Positions 33,738 to 47,222 of a DNA stretch of 64,000 bases are shown here, piece after piece. The position numbers and the translations under genes were made by a program. Within the stretch, counting starts at the first letter, position 1, and every line of letters begins with the position of its first letter. The notes below the pieces were generated by a model. It saw only the letters and a list, made by a program, of their open reading frames with translations, was not told the DNA's origin and made no database searches. The stretch spans positions 1-64,000 of the forward strand of contig NZ_SLWU01000016.1 in assembly GCF_004345675.1 (NCBI RefSeq), given 5' to 3'. Origin of the DNA: Caldanaerobacter subterraneus (GTDB taxonomy: Bacteria; Bacillota; Thermoanaerobacteria; Thermoanaerobacterales; Thermoanaerobacteraceae).

Positions 33738-34985
33738 CTATTTTATTCCAATAACAACCACATCATTTCCTTTTGCCTTTATCACTGTATTTACATGGTT
33801 AATTCCAAAGTGATACATCATATAGTCCAGATTTGGAGCATCAATTAAGACAATATCGGCTCTTTTCCCTTCCTCTATAGTCCCTATTTCATCACCTCTA
33901 TCAATAGCACAGGCAGCATTTAATGTAACAGCTGTTAGGATTTCCTCTGCCCTCATTTTCATGTTAATATAGGCAAATGACATTATAAGCTGTAAATTCT
34001 CTGTAGGGCTTGTACCGGGATTGTAATCTGTACCTAATGCAACAGGCAATCCCCTCTCAATTAATCGCCTCGCATCAGCATAAGGTCTATTCAAAAAGAA
34101 AGAAACCCCTGGCAAAAGGACTGCCACTGTGCCTGCTTTTTTCATGAGCTCTATTCCTTCGTCAGAGACTTCTTCTAAATGGTCAGCACTTATAGCCCCT
34201 AATATCCCAGCCAATTCTCCACCCTTACTGTGGGTAAGTTCATCCGCATGAATTTTTAGTCTAAACCCCAGTTTTTTAGCTTCCTCTAATATTTTCTTCG
34301 ATTGTTCATAATCAAAAGCCCCTTCTTCACAGAATACATCGCAAAACTCTGCTAGGTCTTCCTCTTTTACCTTAGGAAGCATCTCATTTATTACTTTCTC
34401 CACATACCCCCAAGGGTTCTCTTCAAACTCCTGTGGAATAGCATGGGCTCCTAGAAAAGTAGGCACAATATCCACAACAGAAAGGCTTTTTAATTGGTTC
34501 ATAAGTCTTAAAAGCCGTATCTCTTGCTCTGTATTAAGGCCATACCCACTTTTTACCTCTACAGTAGTCACTCCATGAGAAAGCATGATTTCAAGGCTTT
34601 TTAAAGCCTTTTGAAGCAATACCTCATCAGAGGCCTCTCTTGTTGCTCTTACTGTAGAATGGATACCTCCGCCTTGTTTTAAAATGTCAATATAGGAATA
34701 ACCTTTAAGCTTTAGAGCCATTTCATTTTCTCTGGATCCATAATGCATCACATGGGTGTGAGGGTCAACAAATCCAGGGGTCGCAATCATACCTTTCGCG
34801 TCAATTTCCCTCTCTGCAGAAATTGCGGCAGGAGATTTCCCTGCCGCCAAAATTTTCCCATCTTTTATTGCTATGTAAGCATTCTCTATCTCTTCTATCT
34901 TTTCCATATTTTCTCCACAAAGAGGTTTCGTCCCAATCGGCGTATAAATTTTACCTATATTGTATATTAATAAATCTGCTCTCAT
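33738..34985 (-). CDS. hutI: Imidazolonepropionase
   Basis: This 415-aa metal-dependent amidohydrolase opens imidazolonepropionate to N-formiminoglutamate. The metal-binding motif PGFVDPHTHVMHYGSRENE lies near residue 70, with KSGYGLN, LKIHADEL, ISADHLEEVSDEG and LGTDYNPGTSP further on, all family hallmarks. ATG 34985 follows GAATGAGGTG. It lies 9 bases after the formimidoyltransferase gene. Confidence 0.96.
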   Translation of the reverse strand: MRADLLIYNIGKIYTPIGTKPLCGENMEKIEEIENAYIAIKDGKILAAGKSPAAISAEREIDAKGMIATPGFVDPHTHVMHYGSRENEMALKLKGYSYIDILKQGGGIHSTVRATREASDEVLLQKALKSLEIMLSHGVTTVEVKSGYGLNTEQEIRLLRLMNQLKSLSVVDIVPTFLGAHAIPQEFEENPWGYVEKVINEMLPKVKEEDLAEFCDVFCEEGAFDYEQSKKILEEAKKLGFRLKIHADELTHSKGGELAGILGAISADHLEEVSDEGIELMKKAGTVAVLLPGVSFFLNRPYADARRLIERGLPVALGTDYNPGTSPTENLQLIMSFAYINMKMRAEEILTAVTLNAACAIDRGDEIGTIEEGKRADIVLIDAPNLDYMMYHFGINHVNTVIKAKGNDVVVIGIK

Positions 34986-34994
34986 ATGAACACC

Positions 34995-35891
34995 TCATTC
35001 GTAAATTCTATTTTCCAAAACCATATCCATGGAGAAATTTTCCAATCTCAAGTAATAATCGGCAACATCTAGCAATGCTTTTGAAGGCACAAGGCCTATT
35101 ATTTCGCTTCCTACTACGTTCACACCATACCTTGAAGCTTCTGCTTTAATTGTCTCAAAGACTCTGTAAATTGGCGTTTTGTTAAAATCCGTAAGGTTCA
35201 TTGAAACTTGCACTATACCTCTTTCTTTTAATTCAACTCCCATTGCCTTTACATATCTATAGCCACCACTTGAAAATCTGACAGCTTTAGCAATCTTATT
35301 AGCTATTTCAATATCATTTGTGCCAAGGTTTACATTGAAGGCAATCAAAAAATTTCTAGCTCCAATTACTGTTGCTCCACTTTTTGGATTCATCTCGGAA
35401 GGTCCAAAATCGGGCTTCCACTCTGGCTGTTTTATCTTTTCAAAAAAGCCTTCATATTCCCCTCGCCTTATATTCTCTAAATTTTTTCTTTCAGGAGTTG
35501 TAGCAGCTTCTTCATACAAATAAACAGGTATGTTAAGCTCTTTCCCTACTCTTTCTCCTAGTTCCCTTGCAATCTGTACACATTCTTCCATTGTAGCATT
35601 TTTCACAGGAACAAAAGGAACCACATCCACAGCTCCAATTCTAGGGTGTTCTCCTTTGTGATACCTCATGTCAATTATCTCTGAAGCTTTTTTTATGAGC
35701 TTAAAAGCCGCTTCTTTTACCCCCTCTTTATCTCCAACAAAGGTTATAACTGTCCTATTGTGGTCTTTATCTGAAGAATAGTCCAAAAGTTTTACTCCTT
35801 CTGTTGAAACCACTTCTTTTATGAGCTCAGAAATCTTTTCCTGATCCCTTCCTTCGCTCACATTGGGCACACATTCAATTATCTGCTTCAT
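34995..35891 (-). CDS. ftcD: Glutamate formimidoyltransferase
   Basis: This 298-aa enzyme transfers the formimino group from N-formiminoglutamate to tetrahydrofolate, yielding glutamate. The N-terminus [17 protein letters not shown] and catalytic segment [12 protein letters not shown], then [15 protein letters not shown], match the family. It corresponds to the N-terminal half of eukaryotic FTCD; the cyclodeaminase half is the separate gene at 31853. ATG 35891 overlaps the hutU stop codon by four bases. Confidence 0.94.
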   Translation of the reverse strand: MKQIIECVPNVSEGRDQEKISELIKEVVSTEGVKLLDYSSDKDHNRTVITFVGDKEGVKEAAFKLIKKASEIIDMRYHKGEHPRIGAVDVVPFVPVKNATMEECVQIARELGERVGKELNIPVYLYEEAATTPERKNLENIRRGEYEGFFEKIKQPEWKPDFGPSEMNPKSGATVIGARNFLIAFNVNLGTNDIEIANKIAKAVRFSSGGYRYVKAMGVELKERGIVQVSMNLTDFNKTPIYRVFETIKAEASRYGVNVVGSEIIGLVPSKALLDVADYYLRLENFSMDMVLENRIYE

Positions 35892-37561
35892 TTTTCTTGC
35901 ACCCTTTCAAATTCATTTAACATAGGCATTTTTATTCCTTTTTCTTTTGCAGTGTTAATTGCTATTTCATATCCAGCATCGGCGTGCCTTACTATCCCAA
36001 GACCTGGATCCCCTGTCAGAACCCTTTCAATTCTCAAATCTGTCTCCTTTGTCCCATCAGCACACACAACTACTCCTGCGTGGATGGAATAACCTATTCC
36101 TACTCCTCCTCCATGGTGTACAGAAACCCATGTAGCTCCTGATGCAGTGTTTAAAAGCGCATTTAGTATCGGCCAGTCTGCTATAGCGTCACTTCCATCC
36201 TTCATAGCCTCTGTCTCTCTATAAGGTGATGCAACAGACCCTGTGTCATGGTGGTCTCTTCCTATTACAATTGGCGCTTTAAGCTCTCCTTTTCTTACCA
36301 TCTCGTTTATAGCAAGGCCAAATTCTGCTCTCTGACCATAGCCCAGCCAGCAAATCCTCGCAGGAAGCCCCTGGAATTTCACTTTTTCTCTAGCCAACCT
36401 AATCCACCTATTGAGTATGGGGTCATCAGGGAAAAGTTCTAATACTTTCTGGTCTGTCTTGTAAATGTCTTCAGGGTCACCAGACAACGCCACCCAGCGG
36501 AAAGGCCCTTTGCCCTCGCAGAACAGGTCCCTTATATACTCGGGAACATAGCTTGGGATATTGAAGGCGTCTTTTACTCCTTCGTCATAGGCCATTCTCC
36601 TTATGTTGTTACCGTAGTCAAAAACTATAGCCCCTCTTTTCTGCATTTCAAGCATAGCTAAAACATGCTCTGCCATCGCCTTTTTAGCTCTCTTTATGTA
36701 TTCTTCAGGATTGGATTTTCTAAGTGCTATAGCTTCATCTAAAGTCACTCCATTTGGCACATATCCATTTAAGGGGTCATGGGCTGAGGTTTGGTCTGTT
36801 ACAACATCTGGGATTATGCCTCTTCTCACAAGTTCTGGATGAACATCTGCTGCATTGCCCACCAATCCTACAGATAAAGCCCTTCCTTCTTCTTTTGCCT
36901 TCATAACCATTCCCAAGGCTTCATCCAGGTCTTCCGCCATTACATCTAAGTATTTAGTCTCCAGTCTTCTTTTTATCCTGTTTCTATCAACTTCGACTAT
37001 AAGGCAGGCTCCATCTAACATGGTAATTGCCAGCGGTTGAGCACCGCCCATTCCTCCCAGCCCTGCTGAAAGGACAAACTTGCCCTTTAAGCTTCCGTCA
37101 AAGTGCTTTTTGGCTAAAGCAGCAAAAGTTTCAAAAGTCCCTTCTACAATTCCCTGTGAGCCTATATATATCCAGCTTCCTGCCGTCATCTGGCCGTACA
37201 TGGTAAGCCCTTTTGCTTCAAGGTCCCAAAAAGTCTCCCAGTTGGCCCATTTTGGAACCAGCATGGCATTTGAAATCAAAACTCTTGGTGCCATCTCGTG
37301 GGTTTTGAAAATTCCTACAGGTTTTCCCGATTGAACTAGCAAAGTCTCATCCTCTTCCAGGTTTTCAAGGCTTTCTAGTATTTTGTCAAAAGCTTCCCAA
37401 TTTCTTGCGGCTTTTCCTGCCCCACCGTACACTATCAAGTTTGCAGGATCTTCAGCCACTTCAGGGTCTAGGTTGTTCATAATCATTCTGTAAGGAGCTT
37501 CTATCTGCCAGTTTTTGCAGTGAAGCTCTGTCCCTCGAGGTGCTCTTACAACTCTTGACAT
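35888..37561 (-). CDS. hutU: Urocanate hydratase
   Basis: This 557-aa enzyme uses tightly bound NAD+ to convert urocanate to imidazolonepropionate. Family motifs include [17 protein letters not shown] (NAD site), [45 protein letters not shown] and [20 protein letters not shown]. Length is standard. ATG 37561 has GGGGGGAT upstream. It is the first gene of the operon. A histidine ammonia-lyase, which would make its substrate, is not found in this window. Confidence 0.97.
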   Translation of the reverse strand: MSRVVRAPRGTELHCKNWQIEAPYRMIMNNLDPEVAEDPANLIVYGGAGKAARNWEAFDKILESLENLEEDETLLVQSGKPVGIFKTHEMAPRVLISNAMLVPKWANWETFWDLEAKGLTMYGQMTAGSWIYIGSQGIVEGTFETFAALAKKHFDGSLKGKFVLSAGLGGMGGAQPLAITMLDGACLIVEVDRNRIKRRLETKYLDVMAEDLDEALGMVMKAKEEGRALSVGLVGNAADVHPELVRRGIIPDVVTDQTSAHDPLNGYVPNGVTLDEAIALRKSNPEEYIKRAKKAMAEHVLAMLEMQKRGAIVFDYGNNIRRMAYDEGVKDAFNIPSYVPEYIRDLFCEGKGPFRWVALSGDPEDIYKTDQKVLELFPDDPILNRWIRLAREKVKFQGLPARICWLGYGQRAEFGLAINEMVRKGELKAPIVIGRDHHDTGSVASPYRETEAMKDGSDAIADWPILNALLNTASGATWVSVHHGGGVGIGYSIHAGVVVCADGTKETDLRIERVLTGDPGLGIVRHADAGYEIAINTAKEKGIKMPMLNEFERVQEK

Positions 37562-37585
37562 TAAAATCCCCCCATGTTCTTGTTT

Positions 37586-37601
37586 CTATAAAGCTTTATA
37601 G
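37586..37601 (-). promoter_or_regulatory. Palindromic operator at the hut promoter
   Basis: CTATAAAGCTTTATAG is a perfect 16-bp palindrome. It covers a -10-like TATAAA, itself 18 bases after TTGAGA on the minus strand, about 25 bases before hutU. Confidence 0.55.
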
Positions 37602-37664
37602 TATTATTCTATTTAGACTCTCAAAAATCCTGCTAATATTTATACATTTTAAAAAACATTAAAA

Positions 37665-37685
37665 AAGCGGGGGAAAACCCCGCTT
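37665..37685 (-). terminator. Terminator of the chemoreceptor gene
   Basis: AAGCGGGG (37665-37672) pairs with CCCCGCTT (37678-37685). TTTTTTAATG follows on the minus strand. Confidence 0.85.
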
Positions 37686-39663
37686 ACTCTACCTTAAACT
37701 GTTTAATCGCCTCAATTAACGTATTTGCATAGCTCTTCAGTTCATTTGCTGTCGATGCCATCTCTTCAACTATCGCAGACTGTTCCTCTGATGTCGCTGA
37801 GACCTCCTCTGCAGAGGCTGCTGCTTCCTCTGATACTGCCGCTATGTTCTGTATTGAATCTACTATCCTGTTCTTGTGCTCCTCTATCTCCCTCAAAGAT
37901 TTCGTCAAATTCTCTATCTTCTCCACTATGAACTTCACTGCATTTAGTATCCCTTCAAATACGTCCTTTGTCGTATTTACTACTTCGCTCTGCTCCTCTA
38001 TTGACTTCGTCGAATCCTCCACTGTCCTGTGGGTGTTGTTTATCGTAGACTGTATCTCTGCTATCAAATTCGCTATGTTCCTCGCTGCCTGGGAGGACTG
38101 CTCCGCTAATTTCCTAACTTCATCCGCTACAACTGCAAAGCCTCTTCCTGCTTCCCCTGCCCTCGCTGCCTCTATCGCTGCATTTAAAGACAATAAGTTC
38201 GTCTGGTCTGCTATATTTGTTATTGTCTCCACTATCTTTTCTATCTCTGCCGACTTCTCTAACAGATAATTTGTCGCCTCTTTTACGTTGTTGTTGGCCT
38301 CAATTGTGTGCTTTGTCTTTTCTATTAGCTCTTTTATCGTGACAAGACCTTCATTTGAAACCATGTTCACATTTTCTACTTCATGGTTTATTTCCTCAGC
38401 GTTTTTGAGAGAGCTATCTATAAGCTGCCCTAAGACCACAGTTGCATTGGCGCTTTCTTCTGCCTCTTTCGCCTGACTTGATGCCCCTTGAGCTATTTCT
38501 TCAATCGCCTTTGCTACATCCTGTGTAGCCTGAGCTGCCTGCTCTGAAGCGACTGCCAGGTTTTCTGCAGAGTGGTTTACAGATTCTGATACGCTCTTTA
38601 TGTCAAATATTAGCTTCTTTATGCCTTCTAACATTGTGTTAAAGCTATTTGCAAGTACTCCTACTTCGTCCTTTGTCTTTACATCGGCTCTTACCGTGAT
38701 ATTCCCTTGTGAAGCTTCTTCCATAGCAGTTACTACTTTCTTTATGCCTGAGGATATGGAGTTGGAGAAGAAGTATGCAATCACAATACCTATTAGAAGT
38801 ATTACTATGCTTACTGTGATTATAAAATTCCTTATCTTTGTTACATCTCCTGTCAATTCGCTGTTATCCATCGTAACAACAGCTTTCCAACCGAAACTGT
38901 CAAGGTCTCTCACACTAGCAAATTTTAATATATTATTTGATACGTACTGAATCGTAGAATTTTTTGTAGCAAGCAACCTCTCACCAAAATCGTACTTCTT
39001 AATTGAAGTAAAAAGTTTAGTAGAATCTGGATGAGAAATTGTAATACCGTCCTTTGTAACGACGTATATGTACCCTGTTTTGCCAAGTTTTACATCAGAA
39101 ATATTTTTTGAAAGCTGCTCTAAACTTATGTCAATTCCTAAAACACCTATCAATTTTCCACTAGAATCTAAAACAGCTTTTGTCACAGTAATTTCCGGAA
39201 CCTTTGTGTTAAAGTCTTGATAGGGTTCTGTCCAGGTAATCTTTCCATTTGCATTTACCGCCTCTTTGTACCAGGGCCTTTCCGTAGGGTCGTAATTTTC
39301 AAGTTTTTGAATTGGATATAAAATCATTTTCTTTGAAGGAGTTGCAAAATACACGTTCATAGCATCAGGCATAGCCTTTTTTGTCTCTTCTAGCTTCTTT
39401 AACACCGCTTCATCTGAGGCCTGACTTCCATCGTAATTTAAAATCTCATTAGACTCTGACAACATTTGCACTATTGTTTCAGTATCCCGCTTAAATGAAT
39501 TTACATATTTGTTCAGTACAGACAAAGCTGTCTGATTGGAATCGTTTATCTTAGATTTAAGAACAGATTCTGCGATATTTGTAGAAAAGTAACCTGCTAT
39601 CACAAGAGGTATGAGTATAAAAAGTACCATTAAAACCAGAAGTTTTGTCCTGATACTCCTCAT
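37684..39663 (-). CDS. Methyl-accepting chemotaxis protein with dCache sensor
   Basis: This 659-aa receptor has an N-terminal transmembrane segment (residues 6-26) and an extracytoplasmic double-Cache sensor (about 35-275). The second membrane span (about 280-302, [16 protein letters not shown]) leads into HAMP and a long methylation/signalling region. The hairpin tip is typical ([28 protein letters not shown]; key residues [16 protein letters not shown]). Ligand is unknown; dCache domains often bind amino acids or organic acids. TAGGGAGGG precedes ATG 39663. Confidence 0.94.
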   Translation of the reverse strand: MRSIRTKLLVLMVLFILIPLVIAGYFSTNIAESVLKSKINDSNQTALSVLNKYVNSFKRDTETIVQMLSESNEILNYDGSQASDEAVLKKLEETKKAMPDAMNVYFATPSKKMILYPIQKLENYDPTERPWYKEAVNANGKITWTEPYQDFNTKVPEITVTKAVLDSSGKLIGVLGIDISLEQLSKNISDVKLGKTGYIYVVTKDGITISHPDSTKLFTSIKKYDFGERLLATKNSTIQYVSNNILKFASVRDLDSFGWKAVVTMDNSELTGDVTKIRNFIITVSIVILLIGIVIAYFFSNSISSGIKKVVTAMEEASQGNITVRADVKTKDEVGVLANSFNTMLEGIKKLIFDIKSVSESVNHSAENLAVASEQAAQATQDVAKAIEEIAQGASSQAKEAEESANATVVLGQLIDSSLKNAEEINHEVENVNMVSNEGLVTIKELIEKTKHTIEANNNVKEATNYLLEKSAEIEKIVETITNIADQTNLLSLNAAIEAARAGEAGRGFAVVADEVRKLAEQSSQAARNIANLIAEIQSTINNTHRTVEDSTKSIEEQSEVVNTTKDVFEGILNAVKFIVEKIENLTKSLREIEEHKNRIVDSIQNIAAVSEEAAASAEEVSATSEEQSAIVEEMASTANELKSYANTLIEAIKQFKVE

Positions 39664-39676
39664 TCAATTACCCTCC

Positions 39677-40016
39677 CTATATTGATATGAAATACCTCCG
39701 ATCCCCCTTTATCTCCCTCACCACTTCCTCCAATGCCTCTACAATCTTGTAATTATATTTGTAAGGCATTGTCTTCAACTCAAGCATAGCTTCATGCATG
39801 TTCTTCAACCTTTTTTGATTGTAAGGCCTTTTTGTAGTCATGGCATCGAAAGAATCGCAAATTCCTATTATATGAGCGCTCAAAGGAATAAGCCCCAGCC
39901 CAACGTGAAGTAATCCCCACCTTGCAGTTATAAATTTGCTCCTCCTTAGGAAGCCCTAATTTTTTAGAAACCAAATAAGTAAGCTTCGCAACTCTTATTT
40001 CCCTTCTTTTCGACAT
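39677..40016 (-). pseudogene. HD-GYP domain remnant, internally deleted and frameshifted
   Basis: The first frame begins MSKRREIRVAKLTYLVSKKLGLPKEEQ, the opening helices of an HD-GYP c-di-GMP phosphodiesterase domain. The sequence then jumps into another frame that reads ARWGLLHVGLGLIPLSAHI and goes on with ICDSFDAMTTKRPYNQ, the late HD-GYP segment. The HD catalytic motif and the middle of the domain are missing. The remnant is about 110 codons against roughly 190 for the domain. It ends 14 bases before the chemoreceptor start. Confidence 0.75.
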
Positions 40017-40221
40017 AATTTGACAAGAAAAATTATACCATATTCCCCTCTAGAAAGTCAATTTTTTAAATTTTTTCAAGTATTAAATTTTACACGCTGG
40101 AAATACTGTAAATTAGCGACCTTGACAAAATTCCTAAAAAAGTTATATAATACGTTTGCAATATTTTTGTATGTATTAAAATTTTTTTGTAATAAAAATT
40201 TTTATGTAAAGGAGGAAGTTT

Positions 40222-40946
40222 ATGCAGAAGGGTGTAAACGATGCAAAAAACTGGCACTAATTCCACTTATTCTGATGATCTTTACCTCTGTATTTGGCTT
40301 TACTAACATCCCCCGTTCCTTCTACTTAATGGGATATGGAGCTATTCCATGGTATCTGCTTTCAGGAATAACTTTCTTTATACCTTACGCTTTTATGATG
40401 GCAGAGTACGGCTCGGCTTTTAAAGAGGAAAAAGGCGGAATTTACTCGTGGATGGAAAAATCAGTAAATCCAAAGTATGCTTTTATAGGAACTTTTATGT
40501 GGTATGCTTCCTACATCATATGGATGGTAAATGTAAGCTCCTCTATATGGATTCCTCTTTCAAATGCCATATTTGGTAAAGATACAACCTCCACATGGAG
40601 CCTTTTTGGCTTAAAGGCTACACAGACTCTTGGTCTTCTTGGCGTAATATGGGTAATCACTGTAACGTATATAGCATCTCATGGACTAAAAAGTATTTCA
40701 AAAGTGACATCTGTAGGAGGAACAGCAGTCATAGCAACAGTTATAGTAACTGCAACAGTCGCATTTGCAAACTTCTTTACAATAATTCAGCCTGCAATTG
40801 AGGGAGATTTGAGTTCTACCATTTGGATGATTGTAGGTCCAGTATTCTTCTCATTAGTAGCTCTACTCATGTACAATCGTTATGAGCACGTAAAAGAAAA
40901 ATCGCCAGTTAAAGTTTCTACAAAAATAAAACCTGAACACAAGTAA
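40222..40946 (+). pseudogene. APC-superfamily amino acid permease, frameshifted and internally deleted
   Basis: ATG 40222 follows AAAGGAGGAAG, and its frame reads MQKGVNDAKK before a run of six A (40245-40250). One further A would join it to LALIPLILMIFTSVFGFTNI and the rest. The frame as read stops after 12 codons, while the main frame has no proper start. The product shows about six membrane segments of an APC transporter, then jumps after ATVAFANFFTIIQPAIEG to what looks like the final segment (WMIVGPVFFSLVALLMYN) and a Lys-rich tail. At about 240 codons it is half the usual length, so the middle (about TM7-11) is lost. It is a decaying gene. Confidence 0.75.
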
Positions 40947-40968
40947 GAGAGAGGGTTTTTCCTCTCTC
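40947..40968 (+). terminator. Terminator after the permease remnant
   Basis: GAGAGAGG (40947-40954) pairs with CCTCTCTC (40961-40968). A T-rich stretch (AGTTTATTTTAA) follows. Confidence 0.75.
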
Positions 40969-41017
40969 AGTTTATTTTAATTTCACCTAGAAAGTTTTAA
41001 TTTTTACGCGTATATGG

Positions 41018-41150
41018 TATAATAAAGGTGTACCTGTTATAGTAATTTGAAAGCTTTAAAAATCTCAAAAAAGCAGTACTGTTATACAGTGTATAAACAT
41101 CTGTTATATAATATAGCTGTTACACTGTATACTGTACTATAGCAGGTACA
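41018..41150 (+). promoter_or_regulatory. PFOR promoter and nested inverted-repeat leader
   Basis: A TATAAT at 41018-41023 is followed by a 122-base structure. The outer arms TGTACCTGTTATAGTA (41029-41044) and its complement (41135-41150) match at 15 of 16 bases. The inner arms TATACAGTGTA (41083-41093) and 41121-41131 match perfectly. CTGTTATA occurs at 41034, 41079 and 41101, and CTGTTACA at 41117. No clear -35 box is seen. It may be a multi-site operator, a structured leader RNA, or a small palindromic insertion. Confidence 0.6.
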
Positions 41151-41160
41151 ATTTTCTTAA

Positions 41161-44730
<3,570 letters not shown>

Positions 44731-44734
44731 AATT

Positions 44735-44755
44735 GGAGGGGGTCACTCCCCCTCC
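44735..44755 (+). terminator. Terminator of PFOR
   Basis: GGAGGGGG (44735-44742) pairs perfectly with CCCCCTCC (44748-44755). TCTTTTATT follows. Confidence 0.85.
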
Positions 44756-44811
44756 TCTTTTATTCTGTGATATAATCTAATGTGTACAATCAAAGAGAGG
44801 TGACTTAAAAA

Positions 44812-45900
44812 ATGGATTTTCTAGACCAAGCCATCAAATTCTATAGCGAAGAAATCGAGGCACATATGCTTTATTCATACCTTTCTAAAATAGAAAAAAA
44901 TCTGCAAATCAAAAAAGAATTTGAAAAACTTTCAAAAATGGAGAAGGAACACGCAGCTTTTTGGGAAAAATTTTTAAAAGATCGAAAAGCCTACATACCT
45001 AAACAAAGAACTCATCCTATTAAATTATTTTCTTACAAAATACTCCGCAGAGTGCTTGGAAGTAAACTTTTTGTTACAGTTTTAGAAATGAATGAGACCT
45101 CAACTACAGAATATTACTTCAAATTCTTAAAAGAAGCCGCTTTGTCGGATAAAGAAAAAGCGATTCTTTCGAGAATAATCGAAGAAGAGCTCGAACATGA
45201 AAAATTATTTAGCCAGCAAAAAGATAAAATCAGCATAGAAAACATAAGAGACTTCATAATGGGTATGAACGATGGCCTTGTAGAAATCCTAGGAACTGTA
45301 ACAGGTCTTTCTGCTGTTTATCCGAAAAATCCTATTACTGTAGGCACTGCAGGCCTTGTGGTAGGAGTAGCGGGAGCACTTTCTATGGCAATAGGAGCAT
45401 ATACTTCTGTAAGGTCTCAAAGACAGGTAAATGAAGGGATAAAAAAGAAAATGGAGCTACTATTCAAAGTTTCAAAAGAAAGAGCAAAAGAAGAATTTCT
45501 AAATAAGTTGCAGGATTCAGGAATACCAATGGAAGTTGGCGAAGAAATAGCCGAAAAATTAAACAATAATGAGGAGGCCATGACAAATCTCTTGACAGAA
45601 GAAATAACTGAAAACGAGGTAAAATCTGCATTGTACACAGGCATCGCATATCTTGTAGGGCTTGTATTCCCTGTAATCCCTTATTTCTTTATCTCTTCCT
45701 CTTCTCTATTGGCTTTAGCATTTTCTGTGATATTTGCGGCTATAGCCCTTTCCATAGTGGGAACTGTGGTATCTGTAGCATCAGAAAGCCTATCTATCAA
45801 AGGAAAGATAACAGAAATGGTCATCACAGGCCTTGGAGCAGCAGCATTATCTTACCTCTTTGGAACACTGGTACAAAAGGTATTTGGAATAACCGCCTAA
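44812..45900 (+). CDS. Ferritin-like/VIT1 fusion membrane protein (MbfA/Er-VIT1 type iron transporter)
   Basis: This 362-aa protein combines an N-terminal ferritin-like (erythrin) domain and a CCC1/VIT1 membrane transporter. The ferritin part (residues 1-145) shows iron ligands in YSEEIEAHMLYSYLSK, MEKEHAAFW, MNETSTTEYY and EEELEHEKLF. The membrane part (about 150-362) starts FIMGMNDGLVEILGTVTGLSAV and has five hydrophobic segments with a cytoplasmic helical insert (RAKEEFLNKLQDSGIPMEVG). Related proteins move Fe(II) or Mn(II) out of the cytoplasm under metal or peroxide stress. A GAGAGGTGAC site precedes ATG 44812. Confidence 0.88.
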   Translation: MDFLDQAIKFYSEEIEAHMLYSYLSKIEKNLQIKKEFEKLSKMEKEHAAFWEKFLKDRKAYIPKQRTHPIKLFSYKILRRVLGSKLFVTVLEMNETSTTEYYFKFLKEAALSDKEKAILSRIIEEELEHEKLFSQQKDKISIENIRDFIMGMNDGLVEILGTVTGLSAVYPKNPITVGTAGLVVGVAGALSMAIGAYTSVRSQRQVNEGIKKKMELLFKVSKERAKEEFLNKLQDSGIPMEVGEEIAEKLNNNEEAMTNLLTEEITENEVKSALYTGIAYLVGLVFPVIPYFFISSSSLLALAFSVIFAAIALSIVGTVVSVASESLSIKGKITEMVITGLGAAALSYLFGTLVQKVFGITA

Positions 45901-45904
45901 ACTC

Positions 45905-45976
45905 CAGACAAAGGGGACGGTTCCTTTCATCTGAACAACTTAGAATTCAGACAAAAGGAACCGTCCCCTTTGTCTG
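45905..45976. repeat. GGGGACGGTTCC repeat, copy 2, full inverted pair
   Basis: Two 23-bp arms (45905-45927 and 45954-45976) are perfect inverted copies around a 26-base spacer. Each arm contains AAAGGGGACGGTTCCTTT. It can fold into a strong hairpin just after the iron transporter and may act as its terminator. Confidence 0.9.
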
Positions 45977-46064
45977 ATTTTAAAAAAAGTTGATATTATC
46001 ATAAATATCTTGTACAATGAAGATAAGAACAATAAATTTTAACCTCTTCCCGAGGAGGGAGAAA

Positions 46065-46193
46065 ATGTTTAAATTCAACATAAAAAATCTCATTTGGGCC
46101 ATAGCAGGGCTTGTCCTCCTCATAGTGGCTGTATTTTTTATAGTCAACTGGCTTATAAATTCAAAAAATAGCACCTCCAGTGAAAGTGCATAA
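46065..46193 (+). CDS. Small single-span membrane protein, function unknown
   Basis: This 42-aa protein (starting MFKFNIKNLIWAIAGLVLLI) has one transmembrane helix (residues 10-31) and a Ser-rich tail. GAGGAGGGAGAAA precedes ATG 46065, and a terminator follows at once. It lies after the iron transporter and its hairpin repeat, so it is probably a separate small unit. Confidence 0.7.
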   Translation: MFKFNIKNLIWAIAGLVLLIVAVFFIVNWLINSKNSTSSESA

Positions 46194-46203
46194 GCCTATA
46201 AAT

Positions 46204-46234
46204 AAAAAGACCCCGCTTAAAAAGCAGGGTCTTT
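46204..46234. terminator. Bidirectional terminator
   Basis: AAAAGACCCCGCTT pairs with AAGCAGGGTCTTTT with one mismatch. There are T runs on both strands, so it serves the small protein gene and the convergent M42 operon. Confidence 0.8.
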
Positions 46235-46238
46235 TGCT

Positions 46239-47222
46239 TTATTTTTCCAGTATTTTTATCAGGAGGTTAATACTTGCCTCTACGTCCTTCTTATCCACCA
46301 TCTCTGAAACGCTGTGAACATACCTTGTGGGAATAGAAATCACTCCAGAGGGTACTCCCCCTCTTGAAAGGTGAATCGCTCCTGCATCAGTACCGCCAAA
46401 TTCCAGTATTTCTAATTGATACGGAATATTGTTCTCTTTCGCCACTTCAATCATCATATCTCTCACAGAAGGGCTCACAATTATCGATCTGTCCATTACC
46501 TTTATTGCTGCACCTTTACCGAGAGCTACCGCCATTTTCTTCGCTTTAGGAGTATCTCCCGTTGCAGTTACATCCACAGCAATAGCAAAATCAGGATTAA
46601 TACTGTAAGCGGCTGTAGTAGCACCTCTTAAGCCTACCTCTTCTTGCACTGTGAAAACAAAATACAGCTCATTTTCTGTCTTCACGTTTTTTAGCGCTTC
46701 AATCGCCACATAACAACCTATCCTGTCGTCAAAAGCCTTGGAAATTAACCTATCTCCAGCTTCTACAAACTCTCCTACGAAGCTTCCACTCTCCCCTATT
46801 TTGACAAGCTCTTCTGCCTCTTTTTTATCTTTTGCACCTATATCTATGTAAAGCTTCTCCAGTTTAAAATCCTTTTTATCCTCCAAATGCTCTACTCCAA
46901 TTACTCCTACTGTACCATTTTTAAACTTAACTCTTCTTCCTACAAGGTGCTCTACATAAACGCCACCTATCGTTGTGAACCTCAAGAAGCCTTCCTCTTC
47001 AATATGCGTAACCATAATGCCTATTTCATCAGCATGAGCAGCCACCATTATCTTTTTCCCTTTTCCCTTTTTCACACATATCATGTTTCCCATCGCATCA
47101 TGAGTAACCTCATCGCAAAAACCTTTGACTTCCTCTCTTATAATCTCAAAAACCTTCTCCTCACTTCCCGAAGGTCCAAAAGCCTGTGTTAGCTTTTTTA
47201 TAAGTTCCACATTCACACTCAT
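46239..47222 (-). CDS. M42-family aminopeptidase, third of three
   Basis: This 327-aa binuclear-metal aminopeptidase belongs to the TET/endoglucanase-M-like family. Metal ligands and catalytic residues are seen in VAAHADEIGIMVT, ISKAFDDRIGCYV, FTVQEEVGLRGA, IAVDVT and RYVHSVSEMV. ATG 47222 follows GAGGAGG inside the end of the previous gene and overlaps it by four bases. M42 enzymes form large shells that trim short peptides. The exact specificity of each paralog is unknown. Confidence 0.93.
   Translation of the reverse strand: MSVNVELIKKLTQAFGPSGSEEKVFEIIREEVKGFCDEVTHDAMGNMICVKKGKGKKIMVAAHADEIGIMVTHIEEEGFLRFTTIGGVYVEHLVGRRVKFKNGTVGVIGVEHLEDKKDFKLEKLYIDIGAKDKKEAEELVKIGESGSFVGEFVEAGDRLISKAFDDRIGCYVAIEALKNVKTENELYFVFTVQEEVGLRGATTAAYSINPDFAIAVDVTATGDTPKAKKMAVALGKGAAIKVMDRSIIVSPSVRDMMIEVAKENNIPYQLEILEFGGTDAGAIHLSRGGVPSGVISIPTRYVHSVSEMVDKKDVEASINLLIKILEK

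Noticed and set aside
40020-40221. Upstream extension of the APC permease frame
   Set aside because: It has no ribosome site, and the composition is that of AT-rich promoter DNA; the true start is ATG 40222 in another frame.
41029-41150. T-box or known riboswitch before PFOR
   Set aside because: No T-box sequence, specifier or terminator/antiterminator pair is visible; only the repeats described above.
45905-45976. CRISPR array
   Set aside because: There are only two inverted, not direct, repeats and no regular spacers. No cas gene is in the window.
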